This document shows, piece by piece, positions 1 to 7,141 of a stretch of DNA of 18,252 bases. The stretch lies in assembly GCA_020025735.1 (NCBI GenBank), contig JAHHRP010000024.1:1-18252 (forward strand), given 5' to 3'. The notes beneath the pieces were generated by a model. It saw only the letters and a program-made list of their open reading frames with translations, was not told the origin of the DNA and ran no database searches. The position numbers were made by a program, and so were the translations under genes. This DNA comes from Evtepia sp. (GTDB lineage Bacteria; Bacillota; Clostridia; Oscillospirales; Oscillospiraceae). Position 1 is the stretch's first letter, and each line of letters opens with the position of its first letter.

Positions 1-45
1 ACCCAATATTCTCAACAGCCGGCTACTCATTTCCAACTGTTTTGA

Positions 46-73
46 ATCCTATGCCAGAGAAATTGTTTTTCAA
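46..73 (-). promoter_or_regulatory. Weak candidate leftward promoter
   Basis: On the minus strand there is a TTGAAA box (68-73), a 16-bp spacer and TAGGAT (46-51). It would fire out of the left edge of the window toward an unseen gene. The -10 matches only four of six consensus bases in a generally AT-rich stretch, so this is tentative. Confidence 0.25.
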
Positions 74-357
74 CGCCTCCCCTGTAACTTGTGACCATAA
101 TAGCACCATTTTCCCAAAAATGAAATACACCTTTTGCACAAATTATTCGCATCATTTTCCGCCGAAAACACGTCCTCCGATGCAGGATTTTATGCAAGGT
201 TTGCACTTGCTTTCCTTTGCCTTTTCATTTTTCCCTGAATTTTTAACGTTTATTTCCCTTCATACGGCGTTTTATGCCATTTCTCCCCTTTCTTTTTTGA
301 AAATTTCAGGCAACCCTCACCCTTTTATTCTTCGTCGTTTTGCCCAATTCCTTTTTT

Positions 358-373
358 TCCTGTCCAGACAGGA
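358..373. repeat. Short inverted repeat upstream of mtnA promoter
   Basis: TCCTGTC and GACAGGA form perfect 7-bp arms around a 2-bp centre. The dyad lies about 50 bp upstream of the mtnA -35 box. It could be a protein-binding site or the remnant of a terminator. No regulator can be named. Confidence 0.35.
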
Positions 374-422
374 TTTGGGTCTTTCCGCTCTCCCCTTCTC
401 TAAGCTCTCACAGGGTCCTGCG

Positions 423-451
423 TTGCTTTTCTGCTCCGTTCTTGGTACAAT
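423..451 (+). promoter_or_regulatory. SigA-type promoter of mtnA-aldolase operon
   Basis: TTGCTT (423-428), a 17-bp spacer and TACAAT (446-451). Predicted start of transcription is near 457-459, giving a leader of about 25 nt that carries the GATAAAGGAAG ribosome site before the ATG at 483. The position supports starting mtnA at 483 rather than at the far upstream ATG. Confidence 0.65.
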
Positions 452-482
452 TGGCCCATCTGATAAAGGAAGTGAATCATCT

Positions 483-1559
483 ATGGATCTCAAACAGGTC
501 ACCCATGTGGAAAATGTCCGCCTGTCGGATAACGGACAGGCCGTGCGCATTCTGGACCAGAGTCGTCTGCCCCATGAAACGGTTTATCTAGAGCTGTCCC
601 GCGCAGAGGATCTCTACGAAGCCATTGCCTCCCTTCGGGTTCGAGGCGCACCAGCCATTGGCATTTTCGCCGGTTATGCACTGTATGTCCTGGGCTTACA
701 GAGCAAAGCCGATCAGTACGGTCCCTTCGTAGAGGAGTGCCGGAAATATCGAGACTATCTCAACAGTGCCCGTCCCACCGCTGTGAATCTGCGGCATATG
801 CTAGACCGTGTCCTGGCAACAGCCGAGTCTATGCCCTGTGCTGATGTGGACTTCATCCGGGAGGCCATGGGCCAGACTGCACGGGATATCCATAAAGAGG
901 ACATCGCCATGTGTACAGCCATTTCTGAATATGGTCTATCCCTGGTGCGCCCTGGGGATGGTATCCTCACCCACTGCAATGCCGGCCCCCTTGCTACCTC
1001 TCGCTATGGCACCGGTCTGGGTCCCCTTTTCCTAGCCAAGGAGCGCGGCATCCCCCTCCACGCTTGGTGCGATGAAACCCGGCCTCTGCTGCAAGGGGCA
1101 CGGCTAACCGCCTATGAGCTTCAGCGCGCAGGGATAGACTGCACTCTCATCTGTGACAACATGGCCAGCCTTGTGATGAAGCAAGGAAAAATCAATGCCT
1201 GTTTTGTTGGCTGTGACCGGATCGCTCGCAACGGTGACACTGCCAACAAGATCGGCACCTCTGGTGTGGCAATCCTAGCCAAGCACTATGGGATCCCTTT
1301 CTATGTACTGGGACCCTCCTCCACCATCGACTTCACCTGTCCCGATGGAGCGCATATCCCCATCGAGCTGCGGGACGAGGCAGAAATCAAAGAAATGTTC
1401 TTCGCACAGCCTTCCTCTCTGCCGGAAGTGAACTGCTACAACCCTGCCTTCGATGTCACCGACCACAGCTTAATCACTGCCATCGTTACAGAAAAAGGAA
1501 TCTGTTATCCACCCTTTGAGGACAGTTTTTCCAAAGCGTTTGGAAGGAGACTGCCATGA
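483..1559 (+). CDS. mtnA: S-methyl-5-thioribose-1-phosphate isomerase MtnA
   Basis: Isomerises 5-methylthioribose 1-phosphate (and in some bacteria 5-deoxyribose 1-phosphate) to the ribulose 1-phosphate form in the cytoplasm, a step in salvage of 5'-methylthioadenosine or 5'-deoxyadenosine. The protein is 358 aa, normal for the family. Visible family signatures are RGAPAIG (54-60), ARPTAVNL (97-104 region), THCNAG with the catalytic Cys165, and GCDRIARNGD with the catalytic Asp245. The start at 483 is chosen because it follows a GATAAAGGAAG ribosome site and a promoter at 423-451, and because homology begins there (MDLKQV). The 440-bp open frame upstream is not protein-like. It overlaps the next gene by 4 bp (ATGA), so the two are co-translated. 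No methylthioribose kinase, phosphorylase or later MtnBCD-type gene is in the window, which points to the aldolase branch rather than the full methionine salvage cycle. Confidence 0.93.
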   Translation: MDLKQVTHVENVRLSDNGQAVRILDQSRLPHETVYLELSRAEDLYEAIASLRVRGAPAIGIFAGYALYVLGLQSKADQYGPFVEECRKYRDYLNSARPTAVNLRHMLDRVLATAESMPCADVDFIREAMGQTARDIHKEDIAMCTAISEYGLSLVRPGDGILTHCNAGPLATSRYGTGLGPLFLAKERGIPLHAWCDETRPLLQGARLTAYELQRAGIDCTLICDNMASLVMKQGKINACFVGCDRIARNGDTANKIGTSGVAILAKHYGIPFYVLGPSSTIDFTCPDGAHIPIELRDEAEIKEMFFAQPSSLPEVNCYNPAFDVTDHSLITAIVTEKGICYPPFEDSFSKAFGRRLP

Positions 1560-2206
1560 CGTTTCCTTCTGATGCCCAGGCAAAGGCGGAAATCTTAGCC
1601 ACGGGGCGAAAAATCTACCAGCGCGGTCTCGTCGCTGCCAATGACGGCAACCTGTCCGTTCGAGTCAGTGAAAATGCCCTCTGGGTCACTCCCACCGGGG
1701 TGTCTAAAGGGACCATGACCGAAGAAATGCTGGTAAAGCTGGATCTGGACGGCAACTGTTTGGAGGGCACCCACAAACCTTCCAGTGAAACAAAAATGCA
1801 CCTTCGCATTTATCAGGAGGACCCCCTCATCCGAGCCGTCGTCCACGCACATCCTCCCGTTGCCACTGCTTTTGCCGCGGCAGGAATTCCTTTAGACCGT
1901 CCCATCCTCCAAGAAGCAGTCGTCCAGTTGGGTACAGTCCCTGTGGCCCCCTTCGCCTTGCCGGGTTCGCAAGGCGTTGCCGACAGCGTAGCCCCTTACT
2001 GCAAGAAATACCGAGCCTTGCTGCTGGAATACCACGGCGCCGTGACCTGGGGAGACACCATGGAGCAGGCCCACTATCGGCTGGAGTGTCTGGAGCAACT
2101 GGCCACTGTCACTCTCCATCTTCACACCTTGGGCTGCAACCGGGTGATGCCTGAGACACTGGTCCACCAACTAGAAGACCTGCGCCCATCCTGGGGGATC
2201 CGGTGA
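1556..2206 (+). CDS. Class II aldolase, likely 5-methylthioribulose/5-deoxyribulose 1-phosphate aldolase
   Basis: A 216-aa zinc-dependent class II aldolase/adducin-family enzyme related to L-fuculose-phosphate aldolase. Visible features are the phosphate-binding NDGNLS (29-34) and TPTGVS (45-50), the SSE motif with Glu78 in the position of the FucA catalytic glutamate, and zinc ligands His97 and His99 (VHAHPP) and His160 (YHGAV). By family knowledge such enzymes release dihydroxyacetone phosphate plus an aldehyde. Translational coupling to mtnA (4-bp ATGA overlap) suggests the substrate is the MtnA product, giving DHAP and methylthioacetaldehyde or acetaldehyde (DHAP shunt). An alternative is MtnB-type dehydratase, which has the same fold; the lack of mtnC/mtnD nearby argues against it, but substrate cannot be fixed from sequence. 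A strong hairpin terminator follows at 2218. Confidence 0.82.
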   Translation: MTFPSDAQAKAEILATGRKIYQRGLVAANDGNLSVRVSENALWVTPTGVSKGTMTEEMLVKLDLDGNCLEGTHKPSSETKMHLRIYQEDPLIRAVVHAHPPVATAFAAAGIPLDRPILQEAVVQLGTVPVAPFALPGSQGVADSVAPYCKKYRALLLEYHGAVTWGDTMEQAHYRLECLEQLATVTLHLHTLGCNRVMPETLVHQLEDLRPSWGIR

Positions 2207-2217
2207 GCAGCATATGC

Positions 2218-2252
2218 CCCAGGATGTTGCTTTTCAATATCCTGGGTTCTTC
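2218..2252 (+). terminator. Intrinsic terminator of mtnA-aldolase operon
   Basis: A 12-bp stem (2218-2229 with 2235-2246, one G-U pair) closes a 5-nt loop and is followed by the U/C-rich TTCTTCTCC. It begins 12 bp after the aldolase stop codon. Confidence 0.7.
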
Positions 2253-2272
2253 TCCTTCCTGACCTAAAACAA

Positions 2273-2318
2273 ACGCATCTCGTTTGGCGCAATACCAAAC
2301 GAGATGCGTCTTTGTTTG
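2273..2318. terminator. Bidirectional terminator between aldolase and PBP genes
   Basis: A perfect 15-bp stem (2273-2287 with 2295-2309) with a 7-nt loop. On the + strand it is followed by CTTTGTTTG; on the - strand it is followed by TTGTTTTAGG. It lies between convergent genes and probably ends the leftward FHA-RodA/PBP transcript and backs up the terminator at 2218. Confidence 0.75.
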
Positions 2319-2341
2319 CCATGGTGCTTCCTGTGTGCAGC

Positions 2342-3673
2342 TTAGCCCTTAGCAGCCTGAGCCAGAATCCGAGCAGCTATCGCTCCGGCTTCCTTTGCTC
2401 CCCCGCCGCCGTTCTCTACCAAAACCACAAAAGCGAAAGGATGCGCCGGGTCATCTACAAAGCCAGCAAACCAGGCATGGGGCTGCTGACCGCCACCCAC
2501 CTCAGCCGTGCCAGACTTCGCACACACTGCCAGGTCCCCGAACTGTGCCTGACCATACTGGTTAAGCACGTTGTTGCGCATCATGTCTGTCAGCTGGCGG
2601 CAAACCTCGGGACGATAAATTTCAAACGTATCCTTCCCATCAGGGAAGGCAGCAGGAATCTCCGTGCCACTGATGGTTTCCTTGTCTACCAGCTTGGGCA
2701 CCACGGCCACACCATCGTTGGCGATGCCACCGATAAAGGTCAACATATTGCAGGGATTCACCAAGTCCTTATCCTGCCCTACCCCTGACCAGCCAAGATG
2801 CGCTGAACCACTCTCTTCAGCCACGAAATTTCCCTTTGCCGTCTGGATGTCACACACCTTTAAGGAATCCAACAATCCTGCCTGATCCATATACTTACCC
2901 AGCGTCTTCCCCCCCAACTCCATAGCCAGGGTGGCATAGGCACCATTGCAGGAACTGGATAGGCACTGGTTGATATCCATGTCTTTACCATGGGCATAGG
3001 GACAGGTGATTACATCTCCTCCCAGCTCCAGACTTCCAGTGCAAGTGTAGCGGAATTGGTCCAGATCCTTCTTCTCCTCAATGGCTGCCGCAGTAGTCAC
3101 CAATTTAAAAACTGAACCAGGCGGGTAGGTCGCAGAAAAGAAGCGGTTGAGATATACTCCCTCATAGGCTGGGTTTTCATTGATATCACCCGGCGGATGG
3201 TTGGGATCATAGGCCGGAGAACTGACCTGGCACAGCAGATCCCCATTGGTATAGTTATATACCGCCACCACACCTTTACGTCCATTGAGCGCGGCATAGG
3301 CAGCCTCATTCAGAGACGCATCAATCGTCAGGGTCACGTCGTGGCTGCCCAGGGCAGTGCCAGTGAAGAAGTTATATCCCGTCAGACGGCTGGCCAGCAC
3401 CGAGCGTAGAGAGGTTCCAAAATTCTCATCCCCGACCAAATGGAGCGTCGCAATGCGCGTGGCTTGCTTTTCTGCATACGTCTTGTTCTCTCCATCATAT
3501 AAAAGCGTCCCATTTTTATCATAAATGGCACCGGAATCATAATATCGGGTCCCGAAAAAACCAACCCAATCACTGCCGTTACGCAGCAGCTGGACACAGA
3601 AAAACAGAACCCCTGCCGCCAGAACGCCAGATAGAAGAAGGGCAATCATCGTCCGCCGTCTCAGTCGTTTCAT
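2342..3673 (-). CDS. Class B penicillin-binding protein (PbpA-type transpeptidase)
   Basis: Cross-links peptidoglycan stem peptides outside the membrane. The 443-aa protein has one N-terminal membrane anchor (about 9-29), a short linker region, and a transpeptidase domain with all three active-site motifs: S187-V-F-K190 (PPGSVFK), S241-C-N243, and K386-S-G-T389 (a KSGT version of KTG). It is short for a class B PBP and lacks the long dimerisation module of PBP2/PBP3 and any PASTA domain, which fits the PbpA type that pairs with RodA in Actinobacteria and Clostridia. Its ATG overlaps the stop of the upstream FHA-RodA gene by 4 bp, so polymerase and transpeptidase are translationally coupled and very probably form one complex. 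Function is clear; whether it serves elongation, division or sporulation is not. Confidence 0.9.
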   Translation of the reverse strand: MKRLRRRTMIALLLSGVLAAGVLFFCVQLLRNGSDWVGFFGTRYYDSGAIYDKNGTLLYDGENKTYAEKQATRIATLHLVGDENFGTSLRSVLASRLTGYNFFTGTALGSHDVTLTIDASLNEAAYAALNGRKGVVAVYNYTNGDLLCQVSSPAYDPNHPPGDINENPAYEGVYLNRFFSATYPPGSVFKLVTTAAAIEEKKDLDQFRYTCTGSLELGGDVITCPYAHGKDMDINQCLSSSCNGAYATLAMELGGKTLGKYMDQAGLLDSLKVCDIQTAKGNFVAEESGSAHLGWSGVGQDKDLVNPCNMLTFIGGIANDGVAVVPKLVDKETISGTEIPAAFPDGKDTFEIYRPEVCRQLTDMMRNNVLNQYGQAQFGDLAVCAKSGTAEVGGGQQPHAWFAGFVDDPAHPFAFVVLVENGGGGAKEAGAIAARILAQAAKG

Positions 3674-5724
3674 CTTCGTCCCCCCCTTTTGCTCTGGCGC
3701 ACGCCAGCCGTGTGGGCAGGTGGTCGGGCAGCTGGCTCCTCCTCAGGCCAAAGTGGCCCATCAATCAGATCATCCCAGTTGCCAGGGTCCCTTTTTGCCG
3801 GACGCGTCCAGTCCTCACCGTAGTCGTCGTAATCGTCCCCATCATAGTCATCATATCCATCATCATAGTCGTCGTAGTCATCATAGTCGTCATACCGATC
3901 GTCGTACATTTGGTCATAGTCTGGCGGTATCCACCCTCGAATTCGTTTGGGCAATTTCAAAGTGAAACTGGCATTCGGCCTCGTATCTGCCGCCTTCAAA
4001 AAGGCCAGCAGCCCCCAGCAAGAGATCATGCTGGACCCACCGATAGAGACAAACGGTAAGGTCACTCCCGTCAGAGGCAGGATATCTACTGCACCCAGCA
4101 CGTTCAACGTGGCCTGGAATACCAGCATAGCCACAGCCGAATTTGCCGCAATGACATAATAGCTGGACCGCGCTGTAGCAGCACACCGACCAGCATACGC
4201 CACCAGCACCAGCAGAATGAACACGGTACACAGGGCCAGAATGAGACCAAACTGCTCACTGATGACCCCAAAGACCAAGTCAGTGTTGGCCGCGCCAATG
4301 TTTTTCAAAAAGCTATCCTCTCCAGTGCCCTTCCCAAAGAATCCGCCGCTGGCGATGGCAGACATGGTGCGGGTCTGTTGAAAGCCTCCTGCATCCGCAG
4401 TATGTTCCCAAACATGGCGCCAAGCCCCAAAGCGATTGGCAATGTAAGGTTTAAATTGGAGAACCATCCATCCCCCGGCCCCTGCCGCTGTGGCCATAAG
4501 CGCCAAAAAGCCGACATCCCCTGAGCGGAGGAAGGCGATCACCAGCAGCGCCACAAAAAAGATCAGCGCCGTACCAAAGTCACTCATCAGAGCCAGACAG
4601 CCCATGCAGAACCCGCAAAACAGCACCGTGAAGATCAAGTTTCGCCGGGCAAAGAGTCGATCTAAGGTCGCAGCCCCAGTAAAGATAAACGCAATTTTTA
4701 CAAACTCTGAAGGCTGAAACCCAATGGGACCCAAGGAGATCCAGTTCTTAGCACCAAACACCTTTGCACCAAACACCACGTTGAAAATCAGCAGCAGACA
4801 GGTAAACACGGCGATCGGCCAGCGCAGGGAAACCGTAGACTTGAGGTCCCGCAGCAACAGGCTCAGGACTAGAAAGAGGGCGATGCCCGCAATAACACAG
4901 ATCGTTTGAGTCAGCAAAGCTTCTGGTGAATAAGCCGCTGTAATCGAAAACGAAATCGTACAGAGAAAAAACGCGATGGTCTCTGCCTCAAAGGCTGTGC
5001 GCTTAAGGCTCCGGTAGAGCGCATAGGTCCCCCACATAGCTGCTGCAAGAATCCCAAAGGCCACCGTAATCATGGCAACCTCAGAAACTTCCCGTCCTGG
5101 CAGACACTGCACCGCCATCATAATCTGAAATACCGTCAGCCAGCCCAGTGTTTTCCCAGGCCGCAAGGGTCGTTCAGCCACACCAGAGCGCATAGCCTGC
5201 TCGCGCTCCTCTGCCTCGCTGATCGCGTAAAAAACCAAGCCGATGCCACCTAAATCGATCACATCTCCTGTCTTTACGGGAACCGTATGGGTCACTTTTT
5301 TACCGTTTAAGCGGGTGCCATTTTTGGTTTGCAGCGGCTGCAATTTCCAGTTCCCCTTATCGTCCCGCAGCAAAGCTGCATGACTGCGAGAAACGGTAGG
5401 AAAGTCCAAACTCACATCGGCCCACTTCCCCCGACCAATGGCATTTTCCCAATGGTATAAATCCAGTCGGGTGCCGTCACTCAAGGTCAGCCAACCCCAG
5501 ATCTCTTTTCCTGGTCTGTCCCGAAACAGAGACATGATACAGCGCACAATGAGCAAAATCGCAACAATCACCGCCAGCACCCGCAGCACACCGCAGGCCA
5601 CAGGCAGGATAACATCTATGGCCGCCTGCAAAGCGCCACCAGCATCTGCATTTTTAATAGCCGCTCGAACTTGATCCCCCAGTTGAGAAAAAATCACGCC
5701 CAAGCGAGCAATAAGTTCCTCCAT
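3670..5724 (-). CDS. FHA domain-FtsW/RodA (SEDS) fusion protein with Asp/Tyr-rich tail
   Basis: Peptidoglycan glycosyltransferase of the SEDS family with an added phosphothreonine-reader domain. Layout in 684 aa: one membrane segment (about 39-61); a cytoplasmic FHA domain (about 85-168) with G97-R98, SRSH (112-115), NGT (135-137) and NG (140-141); then about ten membrane segments of a SEDS core (about 190-580). SEDS signatures include GAKNWISLG (324-332), QPSEFVKIA (337-345), SDFGTA (381-386), TDLVFGVISEQFG (481-493; Asp482 matches the catalytic Asp of RodA) and IGGSS (561-565). A C-terminal tail of about 100 residues contains an acidic Asp/Tyr repeat (602-635) and ends basic (KRGGRR). Ordinary RodA/FtsW is about 370-420 aa and has no FHA. 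The start is set by an AAAGGAGG ribosome site 9 bp upstream. It is the first gene of an operon with the PBP. The FHA implies control by a Ser/Thr kinase (PrkC/PknB type), which is not in the window. Confidence 0.9.
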   Translation of the reverse strand: MEELIARLGVIFSQLGDQVRAAIKNADAGGALQAAIDVILPVACGVLRVLAVIVAILLIVRCIMSLFRDRPGKEIWGWLTLSDGTRLDLYHWENAIGRGKWADVSLDFPTVSRSHAALLRDDKGNWKLQPLQTKNGTRLNGKKVTHTVPVKTGDVIDLGGIGLVFYAISEAEEREQAMRSGVAERPLRPGKTLGWLTVFQIMMAVQCLPGREVSEVAMITVAFGILAAAMWGTYALYRSLKRTAFEAETIAFFLCTISFSITAAYSPEALLTQTICVIAGIALFLVLSLLLRDLKSTVSLRWPIAVFTCLLLIFNVVFGAKVFGAKNWISLGPIGFQPSEFVKIAFIFTGAATLDRLFARRNLIFTVLFCGFCMGCLALMSDFGTALIFFVALLVIAFLRSGDVGFLALMATAAGAGGWMVLQFKPYIANRFGAWRHVWEHTADAGGFQQTRTMSAIASGGFFGKGTGEDSFLKNIGAANTDLVFGVISEQFGLILALCTVFILLVLVAYAGRCAATARSSYYVIAANSAVAMLVFQATLNVLGAVDILPLTGVTLPFVSIGGSSMISCWGLLAFLKAADTRPNASFTLKLPKRIRGWIPPDYDQMYDDRYDDYDDYDDYDDGYDDYDGDDYDDYGEDWTRPAKRDPGNWDDLIDGPLWPEEEPAARPPAHTAGVRQSKRGGRR
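3820..3921 (-). repeat. Asp/Tyr codon repeat tract in SEDS tail
   Basis: This encodes about 34 residues made almost only of Asp and Tyr (units such as DDY and DYD) with a few Gly. At DNA level the units are roughly 9 bp. GAC/GAT and TAC/TAT alternate irregularly, so the composition appears to be kept at protein level rather than being a fresh slippage product. Confidence 0.85.
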
Positions 5725-5872
5725 AAAGTCCCTCCTTTCTCCGGCTCGACCAGCCGGTTGTTTTTGCGTATGGCGTCCACATCAGTTGGAATGAGGCAAC
5801 GAATTTGTCCCAAACAATTCCCTACGGACTCCTGTGTTTTTTCGATATTTGTCGTTTCTTTGTGAGGAATTT

Positions 5873-5900
5873 ATTATACCATACTTTACAGAAAAGACAA
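5873..5900 (-). promoter_or_regulatory. SigA-type promoter of FHA-RodA/PBP operon
   Basis: On the minus strand, TTGTCT (5895-5900), a 16-bp spacer and a perfect TATAAT (5873-5878). Transcription would begin near 5866, leaving a leader of about 140 nt before the ATG at 5724. The leader shows no known riboswitch motif. Confidence 0.65.
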
Positions 5901-5992
5901 GGAAAAGCATTTTCCTGCCCAGTACAGCAGCAATTTCCCCCAGCTAAACAGATAGACTGCCCCTGTTCTTCCTCTTCCATTGCGTTCCTTCC

Positions 5993-6021
5993 TTGAAACC
6001 CATAAGAAAATCCTGTATTAT
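5993..6021 (+). promoter_or_regulatory. SigA-type promoter of alcohol dehydrogenase operon
   Basis: TTGAAA (5993-5998), a 17-bp spacer and TATTAT (6016-6021). It is divergent from the FHA-RodA promoter, about 95 bp away. The predicted leader is about 40 nt and carries AAAAAGGAGAT before the ATG at 6068. Confidence 0.7.
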
Positions 6022-6067
6022 AAGGAACAAGTTATCCCTGTCTTCGTTACAAAAAGGAGATCCCCTT

Positions 6068-7117
6068 ATGAAAGCTTTTGCCTATCTCTCCCACGGCCAG
6101 GTCGGCTGGGTGGAAAAAGAGATCCCTGCCGCAACCGGCTTTGATGGCATTGTCCGGCCCTTGCTGGTCTCCCCTTGCACCTCAGATGTTCATAACGTCG
6201 CCATTGACTGCTTGCATCCCAATCGCATCTTGGGCCATGAGGGGTTGGGGGAGATCGTAGCCGTAGGCGAACTGGTCCGGGATTTTCAAGTCGGTGAAAT
6301 TGTGGTCGTTCCCCCGGTAACCCCCGATTGGCGAACAGTTCCCTCTCAACTGGGTGCCCATCAGCATTGTCACGGTCTCATTACTGGGCAAGTACTCTCC
6401 AACGCAGAAGACGGCTTTTTCGCCGAGTACACTCTCATCCGAGACTTGGATGCCAACGCCGCCCGCATCCCGCAAGGCGTCTCCTGGGAGGGAGCAGTTA
6501 TGGCCGCAGATATGCTCAACACTGGCCTATATGGCGCACAACTGGCGGATGTGCAGCCTGGAGACACCGTCGTGGTCATGGGCGTAGGTCCTGTCGGGCT
6601 AATGGCCATTGCCGGGGCAAAGCTCCGTGGTGCCGGCCGTATCCTTGCCATTGGCAGCCGTCCCGCTGGTTTGTCTCTAGCCAAACAATATGGGGCCACA
6701 GACTTTGTGAATTATAAGGAGGGACCTGTGGAACGTCGGGTCTATGAGCTTACCTGCAAGCAGGGTGCTGACTGCTGTATCTGTGCCGGTGGTGGGCCAG
6801 AGGCACTGGGGCAAGCAGTCGCGATGGTCCGTTGGGGCGGTACCATTGGGAATGTAAATTACTTTGCGACGCATGGTGATCTGCCTCTCAACAGTGTCCG
6901 CTATGGCTTTGGTATGGGCAACAAAACCATCCGCAGCGGAGAATGCCCTGGTGGGCGAGCCAGAATGGAAAAGCTCCTTGCACTGCTTCAGTACGGACGA
7001 GTAGACCCCACCGCTCTCATCACACATCGTTTTCAGGGGCTTGCCCAAGTGGAGGACGCGTTCCACCTCATGGCCGCAAAACCCCCGGAGCTAATCAAAC
7101 CCATTGTATCTCTTTGA
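6068..7117 (+). CDS. NADP-dependent secondary alcohol dehydrogenase (Zn, TbADH/CbADH type)
   Basis: Interconverts secondary alcohols and ketones (isopropanol/acetone and similar) with NADP(H). At 349 aa it aligns closely, from memory, to the Thermoanaerobacter brockii and Clostridium beijerinckii enzymes: MKxFAxLSxGxVGW at the start, PCTSDVHN, ILGHEGLGEIV, VTPDWRT, GVGPVGLMAIAGAKLRGAGR and VNYFATHG. Catalytic zinc ligands are Cys37, His57 and Asp148, with Glu58 beside His57. NADP preference is shown by G196-S197-R198-P199 and Tyr216, the residues that grip the 2'-phosphate in TbADH. As in that family, the structural-zinc four-cysteine lobe is absent. The start at 6068 has a good ribosome site; the open frame extends upstream only through the promoter. 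The rlmA-like gene follows after 24 bp and is probably co-transcribed. The physiological substrate is not shown by context. Confidence 0.92.
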   Translation: MKAFAYLSHGQVGWVEKEIPAATGFDGIVRPLLVSPCTSDVHNVAIDCLHPNRILGHEGLGEIVAVGELVRDFQVGEIVVVPPVTPDWRTVPSQLGAHQHCHGLITGQVLSNAEDGFFAEYTLIRDLDANAARIPQGVSWEGAVMAADMLNTGLYGAQLADVQPGDTVVVMGVGPVGLMAIAGAKLRGAGRILAIGSRPAGLSLAKQYGATDFVNYKEGPVERRVYELTCKQGADCCICAGGGPEALGQAVAMVRWGGTIGNVNYFATHGDLPLNSVRYGFGMGNKTIRSGECPGGRARMEKLLALLQYGRVDPTALITHRFQGLAQVEDAFHLMAAKPPELIKPIVSL

Positions 7118-7141
7118 GTTTATAAAAAGGAAGTTCTCAAT

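Larger units (their letters stand above)
1..422. other. Non-coding AT/pyrimidine-rich region upstream of mtnA
   Basis: No gene is supported here. An open frame continuous with mtnA runs back to position 42, but its translation is low-complexity (Phe, Pro, Leu and Ser rich), has no family resemblance, and precedes the clear promoter and ribosome site of mtnA, so I read it as untranslated. The stretch contains T/C-rich runs on the + strand and a 7-bp dyad at 358-373 (TCCTGTC, CA, GACAGGA). It probably separates mtnA from a leftward gene outside the window. Confidence 0.6.

Noticed and set aside
42..482. In-frame N-terminal extension of MtnA (147 codons)
   Set aside because: Composition is low-complexity and family homology starts at 483, directly after a promoter (423-451) and ribosome site.
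2312..2788. 158-codon + strand open frame
   Set aside because: Antisense to the penicillin-binding protein gene, whose SxxK, SxN and KSGT motifs are intact.
3820..3921. CRISPR-like or other tandem DNA array
   Set aside because: The short units are coding, in frame, and lack spacer structure.
3712..4059. Val/Ile-rich + strand ORF and His/Ser-rich companion at 3720-3965
   Set aside because: Both arise from reading the Asp/Tyr codon repeat of the SEDS gene on the opposite strand.
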